Positions 7,526 to 14,837 of a DNA stretch of 20,245 bases are shown here, piece after piece. A program made the translations under genes and the position numbers. Below the pieces are notes generated by a model. It did no database searches, had not been told where the DNA came from, and saw nothing but the letters and a program-made list of their open reading frames with translations. Origin of the DNA: Chrysochromulina parva (Eukaryota; Haptophyta; Prymnesiales; Chrysochromulinaceae); the NCBI GenBank assembly GCA_002887195.1, contig PJAB01000820.1, positions 1 through 20,245 on the forward strand. Reading direction: 5' to 3'. The number at the start of each line of letters is the position of its first letter. The first letter of the stretch is position 1.

Positions 7526-7911
7526 ACGAGCTGTGAACGAGGCCACTCCGGCTCCGGTTCGGCTCGCATGCATCGGGCATGCATGCATGCATACGGCTCC
7601 GGTTCGGCTCATGCATCGGGCATGCATGCATGCATACGGCTCCGGTTCGGCTCGGGCATCGGCGGCACAGCGGCGGCAAGTCCGCGGATGGCGAGGCGCT
7701 GGCGCTGGCCAGAGGCGCCGGCAACAGGGCGGCAGCTCGCGACTCAGTTCTCACATCGCAGAGCGGGCTGATGAGCGACGTGTGTGGTCCGCACGGCGGC
7801 GCCCTGGGCAGCATGGCCAAGGGCAACCGGCAATCCTTTCGTGAGCCGGAGCAATAATCTTTGATGAGGAATACAATTTAGGGCAGAATTTTCACGGAAG
7901 TCCGTCGATCG
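7526..7911. other. Intergenic region between the FKBP and MsrB-like genes
   Basis: It contains the duplicated stop region and an ATGCAT-rich minisatellite (7550-7653), then about 200 bp of GC-rich sequence and an AT-richer 50 bp before the MsrB-like start. Open frames here are repeat-driven and unsupported. Confidence 0.4.
7550..7653. repeat. Minisatellite, 43-45-bp unit rich in ATGCAT palindromes
   Basis: Units start at 7550, 7595 and 7638; two are complete and a third covers only the first 16 bp, GGCTCCGGTTCGGCTC. The unit's second half is a GCATGCATGCATGC run. Within unit 1, GCATGCAT (7566-7573) and ATGCATGC (7579-7586) form an 8-bp stem with a 5-nt loop, 41 nt after the FKBP stop codon. 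Confidence 0.9.
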
Positions 7912-8704
7912 ATGAAGATGAAGAAGACGAACATGGATCTGGATTCCTTGCCCATGCTGCAGCCAGCGAGGCGCTGGAACTTCGAGCTTAAAGCTGGCCT
8001 TAGGTCCCGCACAGCTGTTGCGGCTGTGATCGCTACGGCCCTCGCAGCGCTCGCTATCATCTCAGTGTCTGTAACACGCAGCTACTACGTGGATCCATCA
8101 GAACTAAACCCTGAAAACGTCTCGGGCTCATTTGGACCGCCTCGCCGATGCCCAGCTTCTCCTGCGCACACCGCCGCGCATCCTTATAATATGTGCTCGA
8201 GGCAACCCTCGCTGACGGCGCCGCCGTTGCGCTGGGGCTCTGACAAAGAGGTCGCGGACCGCATTTGCTGCAGAAACACGATGTGGGCCGAGTGTGAGCA
8301 GCTCATCTCGCTCTCTCCCTCGCTCCGCCACCCGGGCCCATCTGACGAGCGCGCCCGATTACCGCGCCCCTCACGCAGACTCAGGGTATTGGCAGTCGAC
8401 GAGCTTTCCTCGCGTGCTACCCGCAGGCGTGACCGAGATCACGTTCTACGACGTGGCGACGAACCTGCCGCTCTTCGTCGCGCCCCGCGGTCGCACGTGG
8501 AGCGAATTCTATGCGGAGAGCCTCCACCATGGATGGCCGAGCTTCAGAGATGCCGAGGTGGTCCAGTCAAACGTGTGCGTTCTCAGCAATGGCGAGACAC
8601 AGAGCGTGAATGGGACGCACCTAGGGCATAACTTGCCCGACTCGTCCGGTAACCGCTACTGCATCGACCTCGTCTGCGTCTCCGGCCTCGAACCCGTCAC
8701 GTGA
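7912..8704 (+). CDS. Membrane-anchored methionine-R-sulfoxide reductase (MsrB/SelR)-like protein (two exons)
   Basis: Exons 7912-8293 and 8379-8704 join to 235 residues. Residues 34-56 form one hydrophobic segment after a basic N terminus, suggesting a type II signal anchor with the catalytic domain lumenal or extracellular. The C-terminal half follows MsrB: FYDVATNLPLF (150-160), HGWPSF (178-183), GTHLGH (206-211) and RYCIDL (220-225), with Cys222 at the catalytic position (RYCIN in MsrB). MsrB reduces methionine-R-sulfoxide in proteins. The four zinc-binding cysteines of many MsrBs are absent; Cys119-Cys120 precede the domain and Cys194 or Cys227 might be resolving residues. Splicing creates a Tyr codon (T+AC) and joins MWAE to YSGYW. 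The stop overlaps a GTGAGC donor-like sequence at 8701, so a further exon is not excluded. Confidence 0.75.
8294..8378 (+). other. GT-AG intron in the MsrB-like gene (85 bp)
   Basis: It starts GTGAGC and ends TCACGCAG. Removing it connects two frames that each hold half of a recognisable protein and completes a Tyr codon. The interior is C-rich. Confidence 0.8.
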
Positions 8705-9054
8705 GCGAGCGCAAGAGAAGCAGGTGGTGTGTGTTTGCTGAGAGACTCAGTAGACTGAGAGACACCGGTCCAGCGCATCAACGATCAAGGAACCTTTTTA
8801 GTAACGAAAATGCAAATAGTGTGCCGGCGCTCGGGCTGGCCGTCGCGTCCTGGGACGTGTCTCGTGTGTGGGCTCAGCGGACGCCGCGTGCAGGTGCACG
8901 GACCTAGTCTTCAAATAATTTAAGTATGATACTACAGAATTTTAAAGACGCTAAGTGGTAAGTCTAGAAGTGGTAGATGCAAATCGCTGCGAAATCTTTG
9001 CACACATACAACACGAATCTATGCAATCTGATTCTTGAGCTCTATACTTTTTAC
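8705..9054. other. Intergenic region between convergent genes
   Basis: About 350 bp between the MsrB-like stop (+) and the FkbM-type stop (-). It turns AT-rich after 8900. It holds the small palindrome CTCAGT-AG-ACTGAG (8746-8759), 42 nt after the MsrB-like stop, and a TGCAAA/TTTGCA inverted repeat (8978-9002). No gene is seen. Confidence 0.45.
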
Positions 9055-10197
9055 TCAGAAGCAGCTCGCTTCGTTGCAGCTGGGGAACGGGCGGGCGGGC
9101 TGGCTGCCGTGCAGAACGCTGAAGATGCGCTGCTTCAGCGCCCAATTGTCGCGCCGCACGACTAGCAGGTCGTTCCAACACCACTGCTGCTTAAAGTGGT
9201 GGCGGCGCAAGCAAATCTCAAAGATCCCGCGCTCAAAGTAGGGTCCGTACGCGGGGACGAGCGTCGCACGCCAAGGGCGGTTGTGCGGCCCATCCTCGTG
9301 CGTGAGGCCCTTGTTCGAGCCCCGCACCCCACCGTGGATGAGGTACGTGTCGTATCCGTAACCAGCCATCATTCGCTGAAAGGACTCGAGCGTTCGTTCG
9401 ACCTGCGACGGATCGCGGTAAAAGGATTCCAACATGGTCGAATTCACCCTGCGGTGATTGCCACGCTGCGCTTCGACGAACATCGGGATGTTCCAATTCT
9501 TGGCGTACTCGAAGCTCATCAACTCGACCATCTGCCGCGCGAGCAAGAGCGCCATCCCCTTGGCGACGGCCACTTCGCTACCTTCGATGTCCACCTTGAT
9601 GTACAGCAGCCGCCGCCCTTTGAGCATGCCCTCGCGCACGAGATCGTCCAATGAGCTGACTGGCACCTCATACTTGACCACGCAGCCACGCGGCGGTGTG
9701 GCGCCACGGTCGACGATCATCCAATTAGTGCTGCCGCCGCAGTTGGCGAAACGCAACTGGCCGGCCACATCCGCTGCACCCATCGCGTGCACGTGCAATC
9801 GCTTCGATGCGTAGGCGCTCGTCGAGTTTCGTCGCAATGCCTCCACTTTCAGCGCCTCGGCTTTGTCAGGCCTTGCTTCAAAGGCGTGCACATCAACCTG
9901 GTCCTTGAAACCAGCGAGCAGCGCGAGCGCATCGCTATCGTCCGGACTGTTCTCCTTGCCGTACATGCCAGCGCCCAAGTCGACCATCACTGGCCGCCCC
10001 ACATCTTTGGAGTCAGACTGTCGAAGCTCCTGGTCGAGAATGGATGGCAGCAGCATGGTGATGTATTTCAGCGCGCGATTGTACTCCACCCAAAACCCCT
10101 GGCGGTGCCGCCCGTCTACGAAGGAGCGCACTTCCGCGATGCACTCGGGCGATGGCGTGCACGGCGCCGACACGTTCATGTATGCTGTGCGCATCAT
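9055..10197 (-). CDS. FkbM-family SAM-dependent methyltransferase
   Basis: Predicted 380-residue class I methyltransferase of the FkbM (Methyltransf_21) type. The SAM-binding motif I is VMVDLGAGMYG (about 70-80), motif II HAFEARPDK (104-112) carries the acidic residue expected to bind the ribose, and YIKVDIEGSE (199-208) is the family signature. FkbM enzymes O-methylate sugars, polyketides or glycans; the substrate cannot be inferred here. The frame opens upstream with TTG, and the first ATGs are a tandem pair at 10197 and 10194, so an upstream exon carrying a targeting signal is possible. No signal peptide is visible from this start. The C-terminal 120 residues, with a Trp/His-rich RRHHFKQQWCW, are outside the core domain. 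A TACCGGTA motif lies about 60 bp upstream. Confidence 0.82.
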   Translation of the reverse strand: MMRTAYMNVSAPCTPSPECIAEVRSFVDGRHRQGFWVEYNRALKYITMLLPSILDQELRQSDSKDVGRPVMVDLGAGMYGKENSPDDSDALALLAGFKDQVDVHAFEARPDKAEALKVEALRRNSTSAYASKRLHVHAMGAADVAGQLRFANCGGSTNWMIVDRGATPPRGCVVKYEVPVSSLDDLVREGMLKGRRLLYIKVDIEGSEVAVAKGMALLLARQMVELMSFEYAKNWNIPMFVEAQRGNHRRVNSTMLESFYRDPSQVERTLESFQRMMAGYGYDTYLIHGGVRGSNKGLTHEDGPHNRPWRATLVPAYGPYFERGIFEICLRRHHFKQQWCWNDLLVVRRDNWALKQRIFSVLHGSQPARPFPSCNEASCF

Positions 10198-10257
10198 TGC
10201 ACAGGACGGCGCGCCCAAAGTGATGCGACGGCCCGACGCGCGTGGCGCGAGTAGCGT

Positions 10258-10279
10258 TACCGGTACTGTACGGTTCCGG
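10258..10279 (-). promoter_or_regulatory. TACCGGTA / CCGGTAC-type motif upstream of the FkbM-type gene
   Basis: The palindrome TACCGGTA (10258-10265) is followed by a GTACGGTTCCGG half-related copy, about 60-80 bp upstream of ATG 10197. The same motif family appears before the QueC-like, DoxX-like and right-hand methyltransferase genes. A regulatory role is inferred only from recurrence. Confidence 0.4.
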
Positions 10280-10827
10280 TTTATCAAGGAGAAACTGCAA
10301 ACTCAGGAGATGTGGATACTTGAGTTCAGAGGGTAAAGGCTTTATTTTCAGAGGACAGAGTCGACCATCAAACCTCGAACGTGTTACCTCGCACATCCTT
10401 TCACCGAATGTGAATCTGTATGCGCCTCCCGCTCATGCAGCTCCCGTTGCCGCTCATCCCTCGCATCCCTACAAACGCCCCGTCGGCCGTCGCCTATTTG
10501 ACGCGTAACCCTAGTCCGCCCTACCCTTTGCACCTCCGCTTCCTCCTCCCCGGCACATTGCGCGAGTGCACTGCCACTGGCCTCGGGCCTGCGATGCGGC
10601 GGCCGGCGCGCAAACAGCTCATAGGCCACAGCCGGTGTGCCATTGCCCATTGCATCGATCACATTCCCGCGAACAGGAAATCGTCGTGGAGCCCCCGCGC
10701 TCGCGCCGCCGCGAACAGAGCGTCCCTGTTCTACAAATACCCACACGCCAGCGTCTCCTCATGGCGGCCACCACCTTCGGTGGGTGAGCGGTGGCCTCAG
10801 CTGCATCCGCCGCGCACGCCCACGGCT

Positions 10828-10852
10828 AGCGCGCCGTCACGGACGGCGCGCT
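10828..10852. repeat. Perfect 11-bp hairpin after the SLC44-like gene
   Basis: AGCGCGCCGTC and GACGGCGCGCT are perfectly complementary around a 3-nt ACG loop. It begins about 25 nt after the transporter's stop codon on the minus strand. There is no following T-run, so it is not a bacterial-type terminator. Confidence 0.85.
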
Positions 10853-10876
10853 CACAATGGCGATCATCCCGTGTCC

Positions 10877-13282
10877 TCAGACCCCATCTGCAGTAGCGAC
10901 GGCGGGCGCGGACTTCGCATCCCTCTTCGCGGCCTTCGCCTCCGCCTCACGCTGCGCATAGGTCTTGTAGCTCTTGGCTGAGGGAGGCGAGCCCGCGATG
11001 AGGAAGGCCTCCTCGTCAGCGAGGTCAAGGCCGAAGGCCTTGCGAAGGTCGTTGCTCATGTACTTGGGTGGTTTGTTGTCGGCCATGTCCTTGAACGCAC
11101 ACAGGAAGATGCTGTCGATCGCGCATTCGTAGATCGACACCACGCCTGTCGTGACGATGTACGAGATGAGGAAGGTGACAGCGACGGCGACGAGATTGTT
11201 GTATTTGTCCTTATAGAAGGGGTCAATCGAGCACCACTCGAGGTACGCAAACGCGGCGCACGCCGAGATCACTGGCGTCGAGAGGCCGATGAGAATGACG
11301 AGGATCTTGACGACGACCTTGTTGATAGCCACTTGTGCCGGATTCGAGATGACAAAGACGAAGGTCGAGTAGCACGCCTTGCAGAAGGGCTGGCCCTGCA
11401 TCGCGACGAAGACGAAGCCGTAGTACGTGATCACCTCGATCGTCTTCTGGAGGCAAGCGAGGCAGCATTGAACGCCCTTCATCACGACCTTAAGCACCAG
11501 GTTCTGGTTCTGCATCTGCTGCGTTTGCTGGTCGATGTACATCACGACCGTGCGGATCGTCTGCACAATCGCGATGATGAGCGCGCCGAAGGCCATAGTG
11601 CCAAGGTGCTTGCAAATGATCAGGCACGTGCCCGAAAAGAGTTTGTTGAGGCCGTGCCCGATGCCGCAGCACCTCTTTTGATCAGGCTCGTTTTGCGTGA
11701 TGTACCAGCGGCAGATGGCCGCGGACATCGAGGTCCAGATGGTCGCGCGGATGAACTGCGAGATCCAGTAGTACACGAAGACGACGAAGGCGACGGCGAC
11801 GCCATTCTCAGCTTCGGAGGGGTAGAGGTCCGGGGGCGAGTTGACCGTGAAGATGAGGATGAAGATGAAGTAGACGAAGAAGACCGTCTGGAAGAGGATG
11901 TCCCAGAACGGCCAGAGGACGATTCCGAACATGGCCTTGAAAATCTTGGTCGTCTCCCGCAGGATGCCGACGAGGCGGTCGAGGGCCTTCCGGTTGGCGA
12001 CGAGGAAGATGACGAGGAGGATCGTGGCGATGATGAAGATGATGGCAAGGGCGGTGTACCACTTCTGCCACGTCTCGTTTGCAGTCGAGTTGATGGAGGC
12101 GAGGGTGAAGTTGGACGTGGCGATGCCGGGAATCTTGTTCAGATGGGCCTGGAGCTTCATGAACTCCTGCGATTTGGGATCGATGGTGAACCAACCGGCC
12201 TTGGCGGCTAGGATGAAGTCGATCAAGCCCATCAAGAGGACGAGGAAGATGCTGATCAGGTACACCATCACGCCCGCGAAGAACCAAAGGAAGATCGCCC
12301 AAATGAATCCGATCCCGATGGGCATGAATAGGCCGAAGACGGTCATGCAGAGGAGGCCATCCGGCACGATCAAGCCCTCGGCACCTCCGATGGTGAGCTG
12401 CACGTACGTGGCGAACTTCTGCGTGAAGCCCACGTCATCCTCCGTCTTCGCGGCTGGCGTGAACGACTCCGTGATCGCCTCGGTCACCTCCAGCTCGCAC
12501 GCGTTCTTCTGGGCACCACAGCACGTCGAGGGGTCCCCTGGTCGGCCGGTGCAGCCCGGGGGGCACACTTGCCACGTGTTACGCGAGTCCGGCTGCGACT
12601 TGATCGAAGCGCAGTTGATGCTGCGCGGGTACGTGGTGTTCAGCGCCCGTGCCTGCGTGGAGGTGCAGCTCGGAACGACGCACAGGTTGCGGGTCTCCGC
12701 CGGCAGCGTCGCTGCGCTAGGGATGCAACGGCCGAGCATGTTGGTCGTGAGGTAGGTGTAGTAGTATGTTGGGACCGGTTGGTCGCAGTGCCGCTGCTTG
12801 TTGCAACCGTAGAGAAGGCCGCCGTACTGGATCGGGTTCGAGAGGTCGAAACCAGTCGGGCACTCCTCGGCGCAGTAGCCCGTCGGTTTGAATCTCCAAT
12901 ACTGGCCGGTGGAAACCACGGCGTATTGCTCGACAAAGTCAGAGTCGAGGCGCGGGTAGACGAGCACCGGTTTCTTCATCATAAAGCCCCTGCCGCAGTT
13001 GTTGCCCCAATTGTCCGGCGGGGCATACAAGTCGGTGAGGAGCGTCGGGTGAGAATGGACCGTGTAGCCAGCGATGCCGCTTGCAAAGCCAAGGCATAAG
13101 AGCATCAGGAGGAGGCAGATAATGTCAGTGCAGGCGCGGGCCGACGCGGGCTTGAAGACCTCGCCATCAGCGGCCTTCTTGAGGCAGCAGCAGCAGCCGC
13201 CACCTTTGTTTTCCGGAGCTACGGCGGCAGAGGTCGACTCCGTGGCCGGAGGAGGCTTCGCCTTGCAGCAAGAGCCACCCAT
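10877..13282 (-). CDS. Choline transporter-like protein (CTL/SLC44 family)
   Basis: Predicted 801-residue polytopic membrane protein. Family features in order: CTDIICLLLML and the first membrane segment (about 52-74); a large Cys-rich extracytoplasmic loop (about 75-300, with NTT, NFT, NST and NET glycosylation-type sites in loops); about eight to nine further membrane segments between 308 and 722; and the C-terminal signature DSIFLCAFKDMADN (723-736). SLC44 proteins carry choline and, in some members, ethanolamine or related cations across plasma or organelle membranes. The length suits the family (about 650-750) with a longer tail ending in a charged Ala/Lys helix. The N terminus MGGSCC, followed by GGGCCCC at 27-33, suggests lipidation of the cytosolic tail. 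ATG 13282 is the only reasonable start; the gene needs no intron. It is divergent from the QueC-like gene. Confidence 0.88.
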   Translation of the reverse strand: MGGSCCKAKPPPATESTSAAVAPENKGGGCCCCLKKAADGEVFKPASARACTDIICLLLMLLCLGFASGIAGYTVHSHPTLLTDLYAPPDNWGNNCGRGFMMKKPVLVYPRLDSDFVEQYAVVSTGQYWRFKPTGYCAEECPTGFDLSNPIQYGGLLYGCNKQRHCDQPVPTYYYTYLTTNMLGRCIPSAATLPAETRNLCVVPSCTSTQARALNTTYPRSINCASIKSQPDSRNTWQVCPPGCTGRPGDPSTCCGAQKNACELEVTEAITESFTPAAKTEDDVGFTQKFATYVQLTIGGAEGLIVPDGLLCMTVFGLFMPIGIGFIWAIFLWFFAGVMVYLISIFLVLLMGLIDFILAAKAGWFTIDPKSQEFMKLQAHLNKIPGIATSNFTLASINSTANETWQKWYTALAIIFIIATILLVIFLVANRKALDRLVGILRETTKIFKAMFGIVLWPFWDILFQTVFFVYFIFILIFTVNSPPDLYPSEAENGVAVAFVVFVYYWISQFIRATIWTSMSAAICRWYITQNEPDQKRCCGIGHGLNKLFSGTCLIICKHLGTMAFGALIIAIVQTIRTVVMYIDQQTQQMQNQNLVLKVVMKGVQCCLACLQKTIEVITYYGFVFVAMQGQPFCKACYSTFVFVISNPAQVAINKVVVKILVILIGLSTPVISACAAFAYLEWCSIDPFYKDKYNNLVAVAVTFLISYIVTTGVVSIYECAIDSIFLCAFKDMADNKPPKYMSNDLRKAFGLDLADEEAFLIAGSPPSAKSYKTYAQREAEAKAAKRDAKSAPAVATADGV

Positions 13283-13444
13283 TGTTCTGCACGCCGCCGC
13301 GAGACGAGAATTAGAAGAGGTTATGACAATGTGATGAAAAACGCCGAAATTGACGCCAAACTCGTCAAAAATGTACGAAACTCACCCTGTACGCCGGCGG
13401 TCAGTGCCGGTACCGATACGACCCGCGTACAGTTTGCTTGATTG
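13283..13444. promoter_or_regulatory. Divergent promoter between the SLC44-like and QueC-like genes
   Basis: The 162-bp head-to-head spacer contains CCGGTACCG (13407-13415), a palindrome also found upstream of the DoxX-like gene, and GCGTACAG just before the QueC-like start. The motif lies about 30 bp from the QueC-like ATG. No TATA box is evident. Confidence 0.5.
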
Positions 13445-14104
13445 ATGGTGGCGGAGCGACGCACGCTGCTCCTCCTCTCAGGCGGCATTGAGTCCTCAGT
13501 GCTGCTTGCACAGCTCAAGCACGCTGGGCATACTCCAATCCCACTCTTTGCTCACTACTCGCAGAGGGGTGTGGATGCGGAGTACGCCGCAGCCTCGGCA
13601 GTCTGCTCCGCCTTTGGGTTCGCTGAGCCGCAGCTTCTTGATCTGCGTGCCGAGGGCTTGGCCCATCAGCGTGTCAATCGATTGCACGTGCCGCTGCCTC
13701 ATCGCAACCTAGCATTGCTGAGCTTGGCGCTTGGATGGGCAACAACGCATCAATGCTCTGCCGTAGCACTCGGCCTCAACAGGGACGATTTCGGCAAGGA
13801 CGCGGAGTTCGCTGCAGTGGGTGCTGTTCGCTACACGACGGGCACACGGGAGTTCGTTAGCTCATTTACGGCGCTCGCGGCCGTCGTCGCGCCCGACGTC
13901 GGCATCATGCTTCCACAGGCGCAGCTGAGCAAGGCCGAGGTGATCCGCGAGGGCATGCGGCTGGGCGTGCCGCTGCGGAGTACGTACTCGTGCATGCGCG
14001 GGCGGCCCTTGCACTGCGGCTCATGCTTGCAGTGTTTAGCGCGGCGGCGAGCCTTTGCGTTGGCCGGGGTCGAAGTGGAGGACGTCGAGTATGAGACGTT
14101 GTGA
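13445..14104 (+). CDS. QueC-like 7-cyano-7-deazaguanine synthase (PP-loop ATPase)
   Basis: Predicted 219-residue PP-loop ATPase. It has the nucleotide-binding loop LLLLSGGIESSVLL (8-21), YSQRGVDAEYAAA (38-50; QueC: Y.QRH..E...A), RNLALLSLALGWA (87-99; R N in QueC), LSKAEVIREGMRLGVPL (161-177) and a zinc site Cys183-x7-Cys191-x2-Cys194-x2-Cys197 followed by RRRAFALAGV. QueC converts 7-carboxy-7-deazaguanine to preQ0 using ATP and ammonia, a step of bacterial queuosine and archaeal archaeosine synthesis. The usual Tyr-Pro-Asp-Cys segment is replaced by a stretch containing DDFGKDAEF, so the substrate may differ. Length matches bacterial QueC. ATG 13445 is the first ATG and sits right before the PP-loop strand, leaving no room for a targeting peptide. 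No intron. Cytosolic or nuclear by default. Confidence 0.78.
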   Translation: MVAERRTLLLLSGGIESSVLLAQLKHAGHTPIPLFAHYSQRGVDAEYAAASAVCSAFGFAEPQLLDLRAEGLAHQRVNRLHVPLPHRNLALLSLALGWATTHQCSAVALGLNRDDFGKDAEFAAVGAVRYTTGTREFVSSFTALAAVVAPDVGIMLPQAQLSKAEVIREGMRLGVPLRSTYSCMRGRPLHCGSCLQCLARRRAFALAGVEVEDVEYETL

Positions 14105-14837
14105 CGATGCGGGCCCCCATGGAGCATGGCTTAAGGTGCCAGCTCTGCGACACGCAGACGCGCCGACCCCGGGAGCGTGCAAACGCAGCGCAGACTCAGT
14201 CCAGAGTTTTGTGCCCATGTGATGGAAAAGAGGTGATGAGACTGAGGTCTGTCGCTGTTCGTTTCTGCCGCACCACTACGACAAATACTCGCGGGTCATT
14301 TTCGATATCGCGATCTTGTCTCCTCTTGCTGAGCTTTTGCCATCGCAATCTTGGCCTTCATCTTCTCCGCCTTCTCGGCACTTCCACCACGTCCAGCTGC
14401 ATACTTATTGGGCGCATTGATGTCACCACCTCGTCCGCCCATGTACCTAAGCGAGCGAAGGGCGATCGAATGTGTGAGCGCAGATGAGGAGGCATGGATT
14501 CATGTGCACGTGCACTCACGTGAGTTTGTACGGCCTGCGGCAGTTTTCGGTGATCAGCTCGCTGCAAACGGGCATCATCGCTGCAGCTGGTCCGGGTATG
14601 AGAACTGCGCCCAGTAGGACACGGCGCTGCAGTTGCAGCGCTGCAGCGCTGCTGTGCAAGATGAGAATGACCAAGAGGTTTTTCATTCTCGCTGCTCGTG
14701 CGACGGTGCGGTAATTAACTGATGAGGTTTCTTCATCCAATCCAGTGTCAACAATCTTCAGTCGCCGTTCCTATTAGGTCGCCGATTGTACACGTAACGA
14801 ACTTTTTAATTGATTTCATGAGGGGTGTCCTGGCGGC
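14105..14837. other. Intergenic region after the QueC-like gene
   Basis: About 730 bp without a supportable gene. It contains a small hairpin (14122-14145), CACGTG/ACGTG-rich sequence (14505-14525), a CTGCAG/GCTGCAGCGCTGC cluster (14627-14652) and an AT-richer final 130 bp that is probably the promoter of the fusion gene. Confidence 0.4.
14122..14145. repeat. Small stem-loop 18 nt after the QueC-like stop codon
   Basis: GAGC-a-TGGC pairs with GCCA-GCTC across a TTAAGGT loop: 8 bp with one bulged A. Weak alone; noted because similar stems follow other genes here. Confidence 0.55.

Larger units (their letters stand above)
10198..10876. other. Intergenic region between the FkbM-type and SLC44-like genes
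   Basis: Promoter of the FkbM-type gene on the left and 3' region of the transporter on the right, both minus-strand. It includes TACCGGTA (10258-10265) followed by GTACGGTTCCGG, and a perfect 11-bp hairpin (10828-10852). AATAAAG occurs on the minus strand near 10340, more than 500 nt after the transporter stop. Overlapping open frames on both strands look like GC-rich noise. Confidence 0.45.

Noticed and set aside
7912..8704. MsrB-like gene as a frameshifted pseudogene
   Set aside because: The frame change coincides with GTGAGC and CGCAG splice signals and the join completes a codon in a well-conserved place.
10828..10852. Rho-independent terminator
   Set aside because: The stem is strong but no T-run follows on the transcript strand, and the genes are eukaryotic.
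11333..12211. Highly acidic 292-residue plus-strand open frame
   Set aside because: Antisense of the transporter's membrane helices; the Asp/Glu/Val richness is the complement of Phe/Ile/Val codons.
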